Assembly (NCBI GenBank): GCA_015832175.1
Contig: WJXW01000016.1
Span: 124,001 to 188,000 of the forward strand
From: Paraphaeosphaeria minitans
Lineage: Eukaryota; Ascomycota; Dothideomycetes; Pleosporales; Didymosphaeriaceae
DNA length: 64,000 bases
Direction of reading: 5' to 3'
The position numbers were made by a program, and so were the translations under genes. The notes below the pieces were generated by a model. The model made no database searches and was not told the origin of the DNA. It saw only the letters and a list, made by a program, of their open reading frames with translations. Below, in pieces: positions 1-12,089 of this stretch (position 1 is its first letter; the number at the start of each line of letters is the position of its first letter).

Positions 1-1634
1 GCGTAGTTTTCTTCTAGGTTATTTCTTATTCTCCTCTTTCTCTGCCTTATATTATGCGTATGTTAGTTCTTTATAATGCGTCTATATACAGAATTAGTGT
101 ATAGGATTTTAGTAGTCTAGGTAGTACTTTAGTACGTAGTCTAACTTCTTATTTTTATAGGGTTGTATTCCTTTTAGTGCCTAGTAGGGTTCTATATAGT
201 CCTAAACATTTAGTTTATACTTAGGTGACATAGGGTTGTCTTCTTCCCGCCTACTTTATAGGTAAGAAGTAAGAGATCTTAGTATCTCTTCTACGTCTTC
301 TACGTTGTAGTATACATTAGAGTTGTCTTCTAGATCTTTATATAGTTATAAGTTAGGTAAATCTAATTACTTACTTTGTTCTAGCGTAACGCGTTAGTAA
401 CTAAATAGCGTTATAATAACTTCCTATTCCTTATTAGGTTCTTAGTCCTTAATAGTTAGTATATTTAACTTAGTTTAATAGACTTTGTTCTTTAATCTAT
501 AGTTCCTAGCTATATAGCCTAGTTTACTATATATAAAGCATTTATAGGTCTTAGTTATTAGTTATTAACTTCTATTAGAGACGTGTTTATTAGGCTGCTT
601 AGGGCCTATCCTTCCTCCTTTTCCTTTGCCTATATAGTTAAACTAGACATCTTTTATTAGTTCGTATCTCTAGTAGTTCCTTAGCTATTGCTTTTAGACA
701 ATTCTAACAGGGTTCTTATAAACCACTTTTACTAGTTGTCTAAAGCTTATCGCCCTAGGGTTTTAGTAGAGCTCCTATTATAGTGAAAACTACTCTTTAT
801 TAATTCTAATAGTTTCTTTATATAGTTCTTTAAAGTTAGTAATTTGTGCACTACTACACAAGAGTTCCTTATATAGTTTTTATTTAAGTCCTTGTTTATA
901 TATATCCTAAAGAGATTTATTGTCCCAGTTAAGTTGCACAGCGTATCTATAAAACTTAGCTATATACTTAGCTACTAATTATTTCTAAGTTATAGTCTAA
1001 ATCTTTACTTTTGTAATAGAGTTCTTATTAGTAATTCTAAAGAATTATTTAAGGTATTTCTTAAAGTTATTGTAATCTTTAATAATATTAACTATATTAG
1101 CGTGCTTATTTGCGTAATTATTGTTATTGTTATTATAGTCTATTCCTAGGTACTTTTTAAAGTAAAGATAGATCTATAATTCTATATCTCTTTGCATATA
1201 TATTGCTGCGAAGATAACCTTCTTTTTATCTTTAAAGAGTTTATTTAAGTTAAAGAAGTAGAGGTCTAACTAAAGAATCTAGACATTAGTTTAGGATTAT
1301 TTACTAAAGTAAAGATTAGGTTTATACGCCTTACTGCTATCCTTTATAGGAGTAATCTTAGCGGCACCTAAAGCTGTAGAAGAGGTAAGAGTTTATAAAG
1401 TACTTATATTAAGAGTGTTTAAGATGTTAAATCTAAGAAGGTAGCTAGTCCTAAAGGGTTAAGGTTAGTTCTTAGGTAGAAGTACTTACAGAAGATAGAA
1501 AGTCTTATTAATATAATAGTATCTTACAAAGTATAATAAGTTAATAATTTAGTCTACTAGAATCTAAATAATAGATTAATAAACAAATTAAATATAAGTA
1601 TAAGAAGCTTATTCTTGCGTTCCTATATACTAAG
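1..1634 (-). mobile_element. Degraded Ty3/Gypsy relic: inverted gag region plus LTR fragment
   Basis: AT-rich and dense in TAG/CTA. It reads as the reverse complement of the first ~1.5 kb of the full element at 53682-60344. For example, the stretch around 1140-1260 matches the reverse complement of 54300-54400, and a decayed zinc-knuckle region (minus strand, about 520-560) matches the one at 54997-55038. No open frame survives. The relic runs off the left edge of the window, so its full length is unknown. It ends in an LTR fragment at 1425-1634. Confidence 0.8.
1425..1634 (-). repeat. Truncated LTR (3' half), inverted
   Basis: Reverse complement of the last ~210 bp of the 431-bp LTR at 53682-54112. 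It begins with the complement of the LTR terminus (TGTTAAATCT here for ...TTTAACA) and stops at the complement of CTTAGTATATAGG. The 5' half of the LTR is missing. Two other truncated copies in this window stop at the same internal point. Confidence 0.8.
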
Positions 1635-4600
1635 TAGTCCTACACATCCTAGAATCCTATATGTCCTAGAGTCCTATATGTCCCAGAGTCCTATACGTCC
1701 TAGAGTCCTGTGTGGGCGAGTCCTATGCGTCCTAGAGCTCCTATATAGGCGAGGCCTGTGCAGTCCTTAGGACCCTTAGGACCTATAACTTATTATTTAA
1801 CTGCTAAGTTAGCTAACTCTGGCGGACTAGTGGTCTAATAAGCTCGCGCCCCGCTGCTCACGCGGCTGGATCCTAACATGTAAGTAGACTTTACTAGTAA
1901 GAGGATTCTCTTAAGGAGATTAATATAATATCTATTTAGTAGAAAGTTTAGGCTTAGACCTATAGTAGTAGATACTTTATTATTTAATATAAGCTAGTAG
2001 GCTAGGAGGTAGTCTAGCTAGTCTATTTATTTAAAGTTAACTATAATATAGAAGACTAAAAGTACCTTCTAGTTTACCCTCTCTATACTGCTGTTAGTCT
2101 AGGGGTAGTATACTATAAAGAGAAGTTATTTTATTCTAGTTAATTTATATAGCGTAGTCTAGAACTTTCCTAGCTAGTCTAAGCCTCTATCTATAATTAG
2201 TAAGGTAGAGAAGCTATAAAACCACTACTATATATTATAGAAGCAGGCTGTATAGTACTCTACTATTATAGAAGTTATAGCTTCTAGTTATATATACTTT
2301 AACAGCCTATTAGTAATTATAAGTAGGTATTACAGTGCTGCTATAGAGGCCTAGGGAAGGTCTACTATAAAATTTATTAAGAGTTACGCCTAGTACTAGT
2401 CTATAATTAGGAGTAGCTATAGGAGACTTTACTACTTTTACTAGTTTATATATGCTTTTACGCAGTAGTAATTACGCATAAATTAGGTAATATCTTTAGA
2501 TATATTATCCTAGTAGTAGTCCTAGTAGATAATTTTAAATATAGAGTTCTTTCTAGAATAGCCTATAACTAGAGACTTATGTACACGCTGTATAATAGCA
2601 GTAGTAAGAGGTTTCTAAGCTAGGACCTAAAAGACTCCTCGCTATAGAAGGAACCTATACGCACTAATTATGTAGTCTCTAATTTATTAGAAAGCAGTAG
2701 CTACTATAAGAAATATATAGTTACTATAGCGCACTACCTTAAGCCTAATATAGTAGGGGGGGAACTCCGCTATAGCTACGTCTTAAAGTGCTTATAGATA
2801 CGTATTAGTAAAGATCTAAGCCCTTACTAGCGCTATTAAAGATTATATCTACACTAGGGTAGTCTAAATAGTCCTAAGCACTATTAGTAGGGCGTTTATC
2901 TTTATCTACTAGACTATATCCTACTTATACTAGCTTAGTGCGTTTAGTCTAGCTATCTAGGATTCTAGCTAGTAGTAGAGGTAAAAGTAAAAGGTAAAGA
3001 GTAACTTTAACTACTAGTACTAGCGCTTACTTAATTCTTAGATCTTTATAAAGTATTTAAGGTTCTTATAGTCTATTAGAATCTTAAAGGGGCGCGCTAC
3101 TCCTATTAGTTCTAGTCTTTATACTTATAAGGCCTATATAATTATAAGTAGCTCTTTATTATAAATAGTGTAGTTCTACTAAGCTAGTGTTAGGGCTGTA
3201 GAGTAGTAGGCTATAAAGTACTAGATCCCCTTAATATATTAGAAGAGGTAGACCTTAGTAGCGCCGCCTAAGTAGTCTGCCTCTACTAGCGTATTACGCT
3301 CTAGGTCCTAGAGCGCTAGAATAGGGCCTTGTATAAATATGTCCTTTAGGGTCTAGAAGGCCTCTTATTCCCTAAGGCCCTATTAAAACAGGACCCCTTT
3401 CTTAGTAAGGGCATATAGGGGTACAGCCTACTTAGAGAATTAGGGGAGAAAGTTATAATAGAAGTTAGTAAAGCTAATAAAGTGGTAGACTATACGTACT
3501 ATAGAAGGGGCGTCCTATTAATTAATTATTTATATTTTTACTAGATTAGGGCAAATAGCCTTACTTACTATAATAAGATACTCTAGGTACCTAACCTCTA
3601 TTATCGCGAATTTATATTTCCCTAGGTCTATATATAGTCTAGCTTTTTATAAAAGTCCTAGCACTTATCGCACATAGTTCTAGTGTTAGCGTAGGGGCCC
3701 TATTATATAGATAAGGACATTATCTAGATAAGCTATATATATATCGCCTAGGGTATTCTTTAGAGCGCTATTAATGTAGTGCTAGAATATAGTAGGTGCC
3801 CTAGTTAGTCTAAATAGAACTACTAACTACTTAAAGAGGCTAAACTAAATATAGAATATAGTGTAGTGTTCTTCCCCCTCTATAACTTATAGCTTATAGA
3901 AGGTAGCGTAGATATCTACTTTTATAAACTAAGTGGCCTAAGAGAGGGTGCGTAGTGTCTCTTTAATAAGTAGAAAGGGGTACTAATTTAGCTTAAAAAT
4001 TTCGTTAATCTCTTAATAGTTAATATATAGGCGCTATTTCCCCCTAGGCTTTAGGGCTAGAAAAACTAGAGTATTTACTAAAAAGGAGCTAGCTTATATC
4101 TAGTCTTTATCTATAAGTTCTATAAGTTGGCGCTAGAGTTCTACTAGCTAATCTCTAGATATACTGTATAGTAGGCCTTAGAATAGTTTTAAAAGGGAGC
4201 TGCTTAAGGTCTACTTTAAGTAAATATAGTAGTCTAACGTACCCTAGTATAGTAAGAGGCTAGACGTCTTAGTCTTATTAAAGATAGTAGTATACTCTAC
4301 TAGTTCTAGGGGGAGAGTCCTACTATTTTTAGTAAGGCCTAGCCCCGCTATATTATAGGGGGGTAGAGGTTCTATTATGTAAAGAAGCGTTATTATAAGT
4401 ATCTAGGTAATATTCTAGAGCAAAGTTAGAAATACTCCTTCCTAGTCTTTATTTAGAGTATTAAAGGGTGTTACGTTATCCTTTTTATCTACTAGCGTAG
4501 TAAAGAGGCCCCGCCTCTCTACTACCTAGGTATTAAAAGCGATAAGACCCCTAGCTATGCTAATTATGATTTTACTACTATAAATATCTACTACTACTTT

Positions 4601-6150
4601 AGACTTAGCTAGCTAGGGGGCCCCTAAAATTATATCCTAGTAGAGGTTAGAAATTACATAAGTATAAAAGGTCTATTACTATCTAGATATATTATAAGGC
4701 ACTACTACTATCTCTATAATAAAAGTCTATAGTAATAATCTAGTAGCCTATTCTAGCTCCTAGGCTAGAATTGTAATACGCTGTAGTAAAAGCGAATCTA
4801 CTAGCCTAGGGCTAATTACTATAAATTATTTACACCTTATATTAATTAGGGCCTCTATATACTATATACTGTTAAGAAAAACGTAGAGGGTAGAAGTAGG
4901 CCTATTTATACCTATTCTAGCCTTAGCTACTTTAACTATCGCAGCTTACCCTAATTATACCTTTATTAATACTATCGCGCTTAGCCCCTATATTAGCGCT
5001 AGACTAGGGGCTATTCTTTTCCTAACTAAATGCTTATTTTATTATGCTAAAGTTAGGTTATAATTACCTAGAGTAAAATCGCATTAGAGTAGGCTCTAGC
5101 TATATAGTTAAACTTACTATAGTAAGTGTATACACTTACATCCTAGTGTTACTAGAAGATATATTTAGGTATCTAGTTTAGGCGCTACTTACCCGCCTCT
5201 TTACTAGCTTAGGGCTAGGTTAAAGTTAAAGCTACTATAGAAGTTATATAAATATTACTATTACTATCTTTAGGAGGGGGCTAGCTACCCTTATAAAAGG
5301 TAGCTTAAGTAGTAAGCTTATCTTCTAGGGCCTCTATTTTAAGGTCCGCTGTAATCTATAAAAACCTAGTAATAGTCGCGTTATAGTCCCCTTTAGGAAC
5401 GTTACAGTTAAGGGCAACTATATAGATATTACGCTAGATTGTGTGGCGTAACTTATATAGTTTCTTAGCGTTACCCTACTAGCTGCTGCCTACCTCCACT
5501 AAGGTCTGTTTAAAGCGGATATAAAAGTTAGAGAAACTCTCCCTAGGGCTCTACCTAATTATATTAAGGCGTACTTTAGCCTTTTACTAGGCGTGTTTAT
5601 TAGTGTATATAAAAGTAAGGTACTATATAAATGTCTATAGGTTAAACTAGCTGTCCGCCCCCCTAGTTTAGTAGAAGGCCACTACTATGTCTTAAAAACT
5701 ATTATCTAGGCAGTCGTATATTAGCGCCTATTCCTCTTAGGGGGAGCTAATAAACTGCTTATTAGCCTAGAGCTTATAATCTATTATAACCTTCTAGGCC
5801 CTAAACTGTGTCTTTAAGTCCCTAAACTTAGTTAGGCTTAAAAGTAGTTTACGCTATAGGATTAGCTAGTCTATATTAGTAAGTAGAGATCCGCCCTCTA
5901 TAGTAAAGGTAGATAGGCCTAGGGCAGTGCTAGCGTAGGCCTATTAGCGTATAAAGAGCTTACGCAGCTCTTTATTCTAAAGTTATAGTATTTATATAGT
6001 AGAGTAGTTTTTATTTCTAGTAGTAATTAAGTTCTGTAGTTATTCTACTAACTTAGCGATATTAGAGGCATCTATTAGTAGGTTATTCTAGACTCTATTA
6101 TATTTCTTTATTCCTTTAAACACCTCTTTTCTAGAAGACCTAGAATTTAA
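1635..6150 (-). mobile_element. RIP-degraded Ty3/Gypsy gag-pol relic, second family
   Basis: Reading the minus strand gives a decayed retroelement. The gag start lies near 6140 and pol lies further left. At 3719-3730 the minus strand encodes Y-L-D-N, the position of the YxDD motif of reverse transcriptase, followed by the typical lysine/cysteine-rich stretch. Stops (mostly TAG) interrupt every frame. The left end (about 1640-1780) holds an imperfect ~17-bp tandem repeat built on GTCCTAGAGTCCTATAT. The family differs from the element at 53682-60344. It is non-functional. Confidence 0.7.
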
Positions 6151-6345
6151 TATTATAGGCTAGCCTTAGAGAGTAAATAAAACTATAAGTACTAAAATAT
6201 AAAAGATAAATTCTAGGTATTAAGTCTCTATAGGGGGGTGTGCTGTTTATAAGAAGAGTTTTCCTTAGTAGGTCCACTTTTTTAGGGCGGTTCCTTTCCT
6301 TAAGATCCTTCTAAAGGCTGGGGCTATGCCCCAGCCCATCACAAG
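6151..6345. repeat. Dispersed ~195-bp segment ending in a hairpin
   Basis: The same segment occurs, same orientation, at 61490-61682. It ends in a perfect inverted repeat, GGCTGGGGC-TAT-GCCCCAGCC (6317-6337). It lies directly upstream of the decayed gag start of the minus-strand element, so it could be that element's LTR or leader, but its limits are not proven. Confidence 0.55.
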
Positions 6346-6351
6346 AGTAGC

Positions 6352-6562
6352 CTTAGTATATAGGAACGCGAGGATAAGCTTCTTATACTTATATTTAATC
6401 TGTTTATTAATCTATTATTTAGATTCTAGCAGACTAAATTGTTAACTTATTACACTTTATTAAAATACTAACGTATTAATAAGACCTTTCACCTTCTGTA
6501 AGTACTCCTGCCCAAGAACTAACCTTAACCCTTTAGAACTAGCTACCCTATTGGATTTAACA
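6352..6562 (+). repeat. Truncated LTR (3' half), direct orientation
   Basis: Matches the last ~210 bp of the LTR at 53682-54112, from CTTAGTATATAGG to the terminus GGATTTAACA. It keeps the original CA end, which the copies flanking the full element have lost to TA. Sequence of the second Gypsy family resumes immediately after it. Confidence 0.75.
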
Positions 6563-7120
6563 GTGCCCTAGTAAGTCTAAATAAAACTACTAACTACTTA
6601 AAAAAACTAAACTAGGTATAAAACGTAGTATAGTGTTCTTCTCCCTCTATAACTTATAGCTTATAAAAGGCAGCATAGATATCTACTTTTATAAACTAAG
6701 TAGCCTAGGAGAGGGTACGTAGTGTCTCTTTAATAAGTAGGAGAGGATACTAATCTAGCTTAAAGATTATATTAATCTCTTAATAGTTAACGTAAAGGCA
6801 CTATTTCCCTCTAAGCTTTAGGGCTAGAAGGACTAAAGCACCTACTAAAGAGAAGCTAGCTTATATTTAGCCCTTATCTATAAGTTCTATAAGTTAGCGC
6901 TAGAGTTCTACTAGCTAATCTCTAAATATGCTATATAGTAGGCTCTAGGGTAGTTTTAAAAGGGAGCTACTTAAAGTCTACTTTAGGTAGATATAGTAGT
7001 CTAACGTGCCCTAGTGTAGTAGGAGCCTAAACACCTTAGTCTTATTAAAGATAGCGGCGTACTCTACTAGTTCTAAGAGAAGAGTTCTACTATCTTTAGT
7101 AAGGCCTAGCCCTACTATAT
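6563..7120 (-). mobile_element. Second partial copy of the pol relic
   Basis: Near-identical to 3797-4360, part of the reverse transcriptase region of the minus-strand Gypsy relic. The two copies differ mainly by C/T and G/A transitions. It starts exactly where the LTR fragment at 6352-6562 ends, which suggests nested insertion or recombination. Confidence 0.7.
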
Positions 7121-7366
7121 TAACGTTATATAATCTAAGAATAGATTTAGAAAGGAGAAAAATAATATTAAAATCTAAAGTGCGCGATTACTTAGACTAT
7201 ATATATAGTTACTCTCTAAAGTAGCGCGTGTACCGTAGTTAGTGTTATATAACCTAATTAGTATAATTAGTGGCCTTGGTATATTAAGTAGACTAAGTAG
7301 GCTATATTACTAATTACTAAGTATAGTCTAATTACCTTAATTAGTGTATATAGTTAAACTAATCAC

Positions 7367-7575
7367 CTTAGTATATAGGAACGTAAGTATAGACTCTCTA
7401 TACTCGTGTTTAATCTATTTATTAATCTATTATTTAGATTCTACTAGACTATATTATTAACTTATTACACTTTGTAAAATACTATTATATTAACAAAACC
7501 CTCTACCTTTATAAGTACTCCTGCCTAAGAACTAACCTTAATTCTTTAGGACTAGCTACCCTCTTAGATTTAACA
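7367..7575 (+). repeat. Truncated LTR (3' half), third copy
   Basis: Again begins at CTTAGTATATAGG and runs to TTTAACA, aligned with the end of the LTR at 53682-54112. The upstream 7120-7366 stretch is unlike the 5' half of that LTR. It contains short repeats of CTAATTAGTGTATA and CTTAGACTATATA type, so it may be the 5' half of a related LTR family. Confidence 0.7.
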
Positions 7576-8999
7576 TTAAGCTTCTACTACTAAACTTATA
7601 TATCTAGGGTTAGAAGATTAGATATAAAGAACCTAATAGGCCTAAGGTTAAAGTATACAAAACGATAATATCTACTAGGGCATAGCCTATAATAATAACT
7701 AGCATGCGTAAGCTTCTAATAAGTATTTATAAGTTTCTTTTCTATATTCCTAAGCTCCTTACGTACGCCTATAAGCTTATAGCTAAGGCTTATAATTTAG
7801 GCCTAGAGGCTTTCGCCTATAGTTATTATTTTAGTTTAGCTTTTCTCCTAAAGACGCTTTGTTACTTTATTCTACTTTTATAGTTATTATATTTAATTCT
7901 TTAGGTCTATAGTCTAGGCTTCTTAGTCCTTAGTGTTAGTACTATAAACTTAAATCTTATAGTAAAGCTACTTAACCTTAGTATTCTTCTAGACGTTATT
8001 TCTAACTAGCTTATAAGTTTTATTTTATAAGGCAGAAAACTGCTTCGGCTACTCTATATTATACTTCTATAATTTATTATTTTAATTATTACTAGCCTCT
8101 TTCTATTAGCGTAGAATACAAATGTCCTCTATTTAATTATTAATAGTCTTTCTTAATATGTATTCTATTATCTTAAAAGAGTTCTAGATATCTACTATAG
8201 TTTTAGCTAGAGCGTTTAGATTATTAGTAGTAGGTTTTCTGTAGTAAACGTGGCGTTTCTTTACACTATAACTTCTAGGCGTTTAAATACTAATGCCAAC
8301 TAATGTAAATAATACTTTAGTATACGTAAAATAGTTATCGCTTACAAGCGATGTTAATTTATATTATTTATAAAAGAGAGTATTGCTAATAAGTAGTATA
8401 AGCTTATGTTATTCACGTAAAGAAATATTACGAAGATATAGCGGGAGCTTAGTATTTACGCAAAGGAATATTATTAATACTATACCTAGGCAGTGTAAGT
8501 TTCTATCTTTTACACTAATAAATATTCTTAATAAGTAGTGTAAGTCTATCTCGTTTACATACACATTATAAGGCAAGTTAATATATATAAAAGTAGATAT
8601 AGTGTAAATAGAAGTATATTCACAATGTAAGCGAAGTGTAAATCTAGGTATATTATAACTTAGGTGGCCTTATGTGCATAATATGGAATGCGTTTAAATT
8701 ATAATATTTTTATCTAGCCAATAATTAGCTCCCTAAGCGGACTATTATAAGGTTATTTAACGGCAAAGCTTTAAGATTAAACCTAATTTGGCCATTATTA
8801 TATAAGAATGGCAAAGTTAATTTAAGCGTTACACTAAGCAAATATAGTCTTAGATAGCGCATTAGGGCTAAAAGATTAGGAAACATTTCGCCTTAAAGTC
8901 CCTAAAAGAAAAGTTTTGGCCTTTACACAGCTAGCTACCAGATAGTAAGACGTGCATACGCAGAAAATTTAAAGATGCTGCCTAGAAAGAAGGTAATAT
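7576..8999. other. AT-rich repeat-derived block, partly Copia LTR
   Basis: About 7576-7720 is the reverse complement of 60350-60480, the sequence into which the full Gypsy element inserted. It therefore belongs to the Copia-like relic found on the right side. From 7720 to 9000 there is AT-rich sequence with many short direct motifs (for example AATAAGTAGTATAAG variants near 8390 and 8530). No coding signal is visible. Confidence 0.5.
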
Positions 9000-9278
9000 A
9001 AGCCTATAATTGTATCTTTCCTAATATCTCCTCCATAATCTCCTCGCATTCGCTATTGTCCATCGCACAATATTTGTTCAGCGTGCCTGCAAAGCCCTTA
9101 TTAGCTCTGCCCGTACTGTTAACATTTAGAGCTACATTATCGCCTCCCATTAACGCAAGTTGTTCTCGAACTACTTATCGTACGCCTCCCTAATAAGCCG
9201 TCCCTCTGTGCTAACAACGTCCGCTAACGTAGTAAACAATAACACGGCAACGAGGCACTAGAGCAGAGAGAGGTACGC

Positions 9279-9566
9279 TAGGTATAATGCGAGCATGCAT
9301 ATAAGCACTCCGATAAGGAGCTTAACCTAGAGAGGGTAACCAAGCCTCTTAAGCATATTTCTAAGGCGCTTACAGCATTTCTAGCACACGACGCATAGCA
9401 CTCGTATAAACGCCACGACGCAGCTGTATGCATAGAACAGGATTTTGCAAAGGTGAATGATGTCCTATGCAAGGTTGACAGCAGGAATGAGAATTTTATC
9501 AGCGCGCTGCATGTCCATGTGTTTCTGGCAGAACGTCCTAGAATGATTAGTTTAGCAGTGGTATAG
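9279..9566 (+). pseudogene. Coding-like remnant at the edge of the AT-rich block
   Basis: One frame reads as a plausible protein for ~85 codons (charged and leucine-rich, ending at a TAG at 9564-9566) but is broken by an in-frame TAG near 9396 and by TAG/TAA upstream. TAG in place of CAG is the change expected from CpA-to-TpA mutation. I do not recognise the product. An open frame also exists on the minus strand, but its composition looks like an antisense shadow. The downstream 9570-10136 stretch shows no gene and probably contains the promoter of the next one. Confidence 0.35.
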
Positions 9567-10136
9567 TGAAAGAGTGGATCCAATCACCCACTTAGCTACG
9601 TTCTGCAAGAATGGCATGGGATTAGAAGGCAGTTTAGTACCGTTTTCGGGAGATTAGGAGCCTTAGTTACTAGTCAGCTTTCAAGCCTGGATTCAAGATG
9701 ACGAGACGGATAGATGGGTTCAAGACACGAGGGAAAGGTTACCTTGCACGCTTTATGTCGCCTCAGGCTAGTAAACGATTATGGAGCACGATAGTTGGGT
9801 AAGGGTTGACGGCGTTAAATATAGGTGGGTGAGACTCCCTGCACAGTTCTGCGCGTCCCTTGGACGGGCTTTATCTCAGTGAAAGCAAGGCGTGACCTAT
9901 GCCTTAGAAGTGCTTAAGTTTGCCCTACCGGCTCGTGCACTTTCACCATCAGGTAAGCTTTGTTTTATTAAGCAAATGGGTTTGTGCTAATATTAGTTCT
10001 TTAGCGCACCTACGGGTTGTGGACAAAAGCGCACGCCCAAGCACTAGACATAACGCCCTCTACACGCACGCAACTCGCTGCCTCAATATACACACTTCGA
10101 ACGTAACACTGCACTATAGCACCGACGCGGAGCTTC

Positions 10137-11624
10137 ATGATGAGCAGCGGAGGTGGTACGATAGATCAACAAGGAGTCGCCCTCAGGCCCAAGCAGCCGC
10201 GACCTATAGCTCCCCGCAGACGCCCGCAAGTCTCACTGTTAACCGTTCGTGAGACGATGAGCTTTGCTGACACGTGGAGAAGGGATGCTCGTGTAGAAGG
10301 CGCGGACAAGGCATCACCTAGCCATGTCACTCCAGCTGACGTGAAGGACGAGCCTCCTCGCCTTCCCACTGCACCGCACATAAAAGAAACGTCCCTGAGC
10401 TCTGCCTCTCCACCGCAGGTACATCAAGCGGAACCGACCCCGGAAACTTCGTCTGGCATGCACGGCACGCTCACCCGGTCTGCGAACGCGTCGACTCCTG
10501 GTCCTCCGACTACAAATCGACGTGCGTCCATCTGCCTGCTGTTTTTCCTCATCTCGGTCATCACTGCACTCATCGGTCGCTACTATATCTGGCTGCCGCT
10601 CAAAGCGTGGAGCGGCGAACCCGCCCCACGGACTGGGACCAAGGCTTCTTCTTTGCGCGAGAATGCAACGCTCAACCCCTTCTTCTGCCCCAACGGAGAT
10701 GTCATCTGCGACCCGCCTCCTTTCTTCACCCATTTGTCGGACGACATAGCGGCATCCGCAAAGTTCATGACCAAGAGGACGCCTGAGCACACGGGCACTG
10801 TCGATTTTGCGATGCTGGTTCATGTTACCCATCCCAAGTACGTGGAGTATAACGAGACTCGATTCAGACTGTACGGGGACATTACACTCGACGGGCACAG
10901 GAGCGTAAGACTCGTGATCTATTGGATGGAAGAATTGCGCCGCGAAATGGAGAAAGAAGTGGCTGGGCATTCGCGCTCCGCAGTCCTGCACCTAAGGTCT
11001 TGCGCAGCCTCTTCTGTCACCACAGACCCTGCCGTTGGCACTGGACGGTACTTGAAGTTTTTTCCGCAATGGCAACAGCAGACCACAACAAATGCCACAC
11101 TGGCGATCTGCGAGCCTGAGGCCCTCACCCAGTTCCTCGCCGCGGTGAACAACACCTACCTTGAGTACCTGAAGTCCCTCTCGCCGCTGGCGGCCCAGCT
11201 CGAACAAGACATGCTATATTATCAGCTCGGCGTCAAGGGCATGTTCAAAGTGGACAGGTTGACACACTGGAAATGCCGACTTCGCAATAGGGGCGTTTCA
11301 TGTCGAGATGCCTTCACGGGCGAAGTCACTGCGCAATCGGTGTTCGAAACGCTGAACATGGCTGACGTATCGCTTATGCTGGCCAGGATCGACGCAAGGA
11401 CCAAACCCATAGCGAAGCATCTGAGAAACCTGAAGGCGTGGATGGAGGATGTGCATGATGTACCAGCGGCGCTACAAAGTAAGACGGAAGAGTATAAGAC
11501 GTTTATTCAGGAACCGGAGGCGGCAGAGTTGGAGGTGTGGAGGGTAGGTAACATGGTGATGGCGGGGCGCCATGTGGACGCAGGGTTTGCTCGGGGGACC
11601 ACGGAGAGATACCTACGGTACTAG
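10137..11624 (+). CDS. Single-pass membrane protein of unknown function
   Basis: Uninterrupted 495-residue reading frame starting at a double ATG. The first ~130 residues are rich in Pro, Ser, Thr and Arg and look disordered. One strong transmembrane helix follows at about residues 131-153, flanked by Arg-Arg on its N-terminal side, so the long C-terminal part (about 340 residues) would face outward or into the lumen (type II topology). That part has several Cys residues and N-linked glycosylation sequons (N-x-T), consistent with a secretory-pathway location. I recognise no domain. It is the first intact gene next to the RIP block, and genes in such positions are often lineage-specific. GC-rich codon use matches the other genes. 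Confidence 0.6.
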   Translation: MMSSGGGTIDQQGVALRPKQPRPIAPRRRPQVSLLTVRETMSFADTWRRDARVEGADKASPSHVTPADVKDEPPRLPTAPHIKETSLSSASPPQVHQAEPTPETSSGMHGTLTRSANASTPGPPTTNRRASICLLFFLISVITALIGRYYIWLPLKAWSGEPAPRTGTKASSLRENATLNPFFCPNGDVICDPPPFFTHLSDDIAASAKFMTKRTPEHTGTVDFAMLVHVTHPKYVEYNETRFRLYGDITLDGHRSVRLVIYWMEELRREMEKEVAGHSRSAVLHLRSCAASSVTTDPAVGTGRYLKFFPQWQQQTTTNATLAICEPEALTQFLAAVNNTYLEYLKSLSPLAAQLEQDMLYYQLGVKGMFKVDRLTHWKCRLRNRGVSCRDAFTGEVTAQSVFETLNMADVSLMLARIDARTKPIAKHLRNLKAWMEDVHDVPAALQSKTEEYKTFIQEPEAAELEVWRVGNMVMAGRHVDAGFARGTTERYLRY

Positions 11625-11699
11625 GCACGAATAGGCAGTTTGGTCCTGTACGGTGATTTATACAAGCTTTGAAGCGAGAGACCTATGCACACACCGCGC

Positions 11700-11835
11700 A
11701 TCACCTGACCTCGCTCCGTCAGCCCCATGGCCACCCGGAACATGACACACATATGTGAGCGCCACACAAGCGAGCGCCATGCAAGTGAGCACCACGCATG
11801 TGAGCGCCGTGTAAGTGAGCGCCAGGCTTGTCGAG
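11700..11835. repeat. Dispersed 50-nt motif followed by ~20-bp tandem repeats
   Basis: Positions 11700-11748 closely resemble 50761-50809, which also lies 60-75 bp after a stop codon. Immediately after it, 11755-11835 contains about four imperfect copies of a ~20-bp unit of the type GTGAGCGCCACNCAAG. There is no coding evidence. Confidence 0.5.
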
Positions 11836-12089
11836 CGTTGAGCATTAAGAATCCATTGCCCGGCATGAGACCTTGGGGAGACTAGAGCACGAGAAGCCCA
11901 GGAAGCCGCAGTATGAAACAAGAGCCCTTTCTGTTCAAGGTATACAACCACTTACATGTCAACTTCCACATCTCGTCCGTTCCGTGGTCCCCAAACGACT
12001 CAATCACTAGCGCGACAACAGGCCAAAAGCCCTCGCGACCTTCCCCCATCGAACGATTAACCTCCTGATCACTCGCTACAGTGAATAAC

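Noticed and set aside
9278..9583. 101-codon minus-strand frame
   Set aside because: Cys/Ser/Leu-rich composition of an antisense shadow. The plus strand has better coding texture although it is interrupted.
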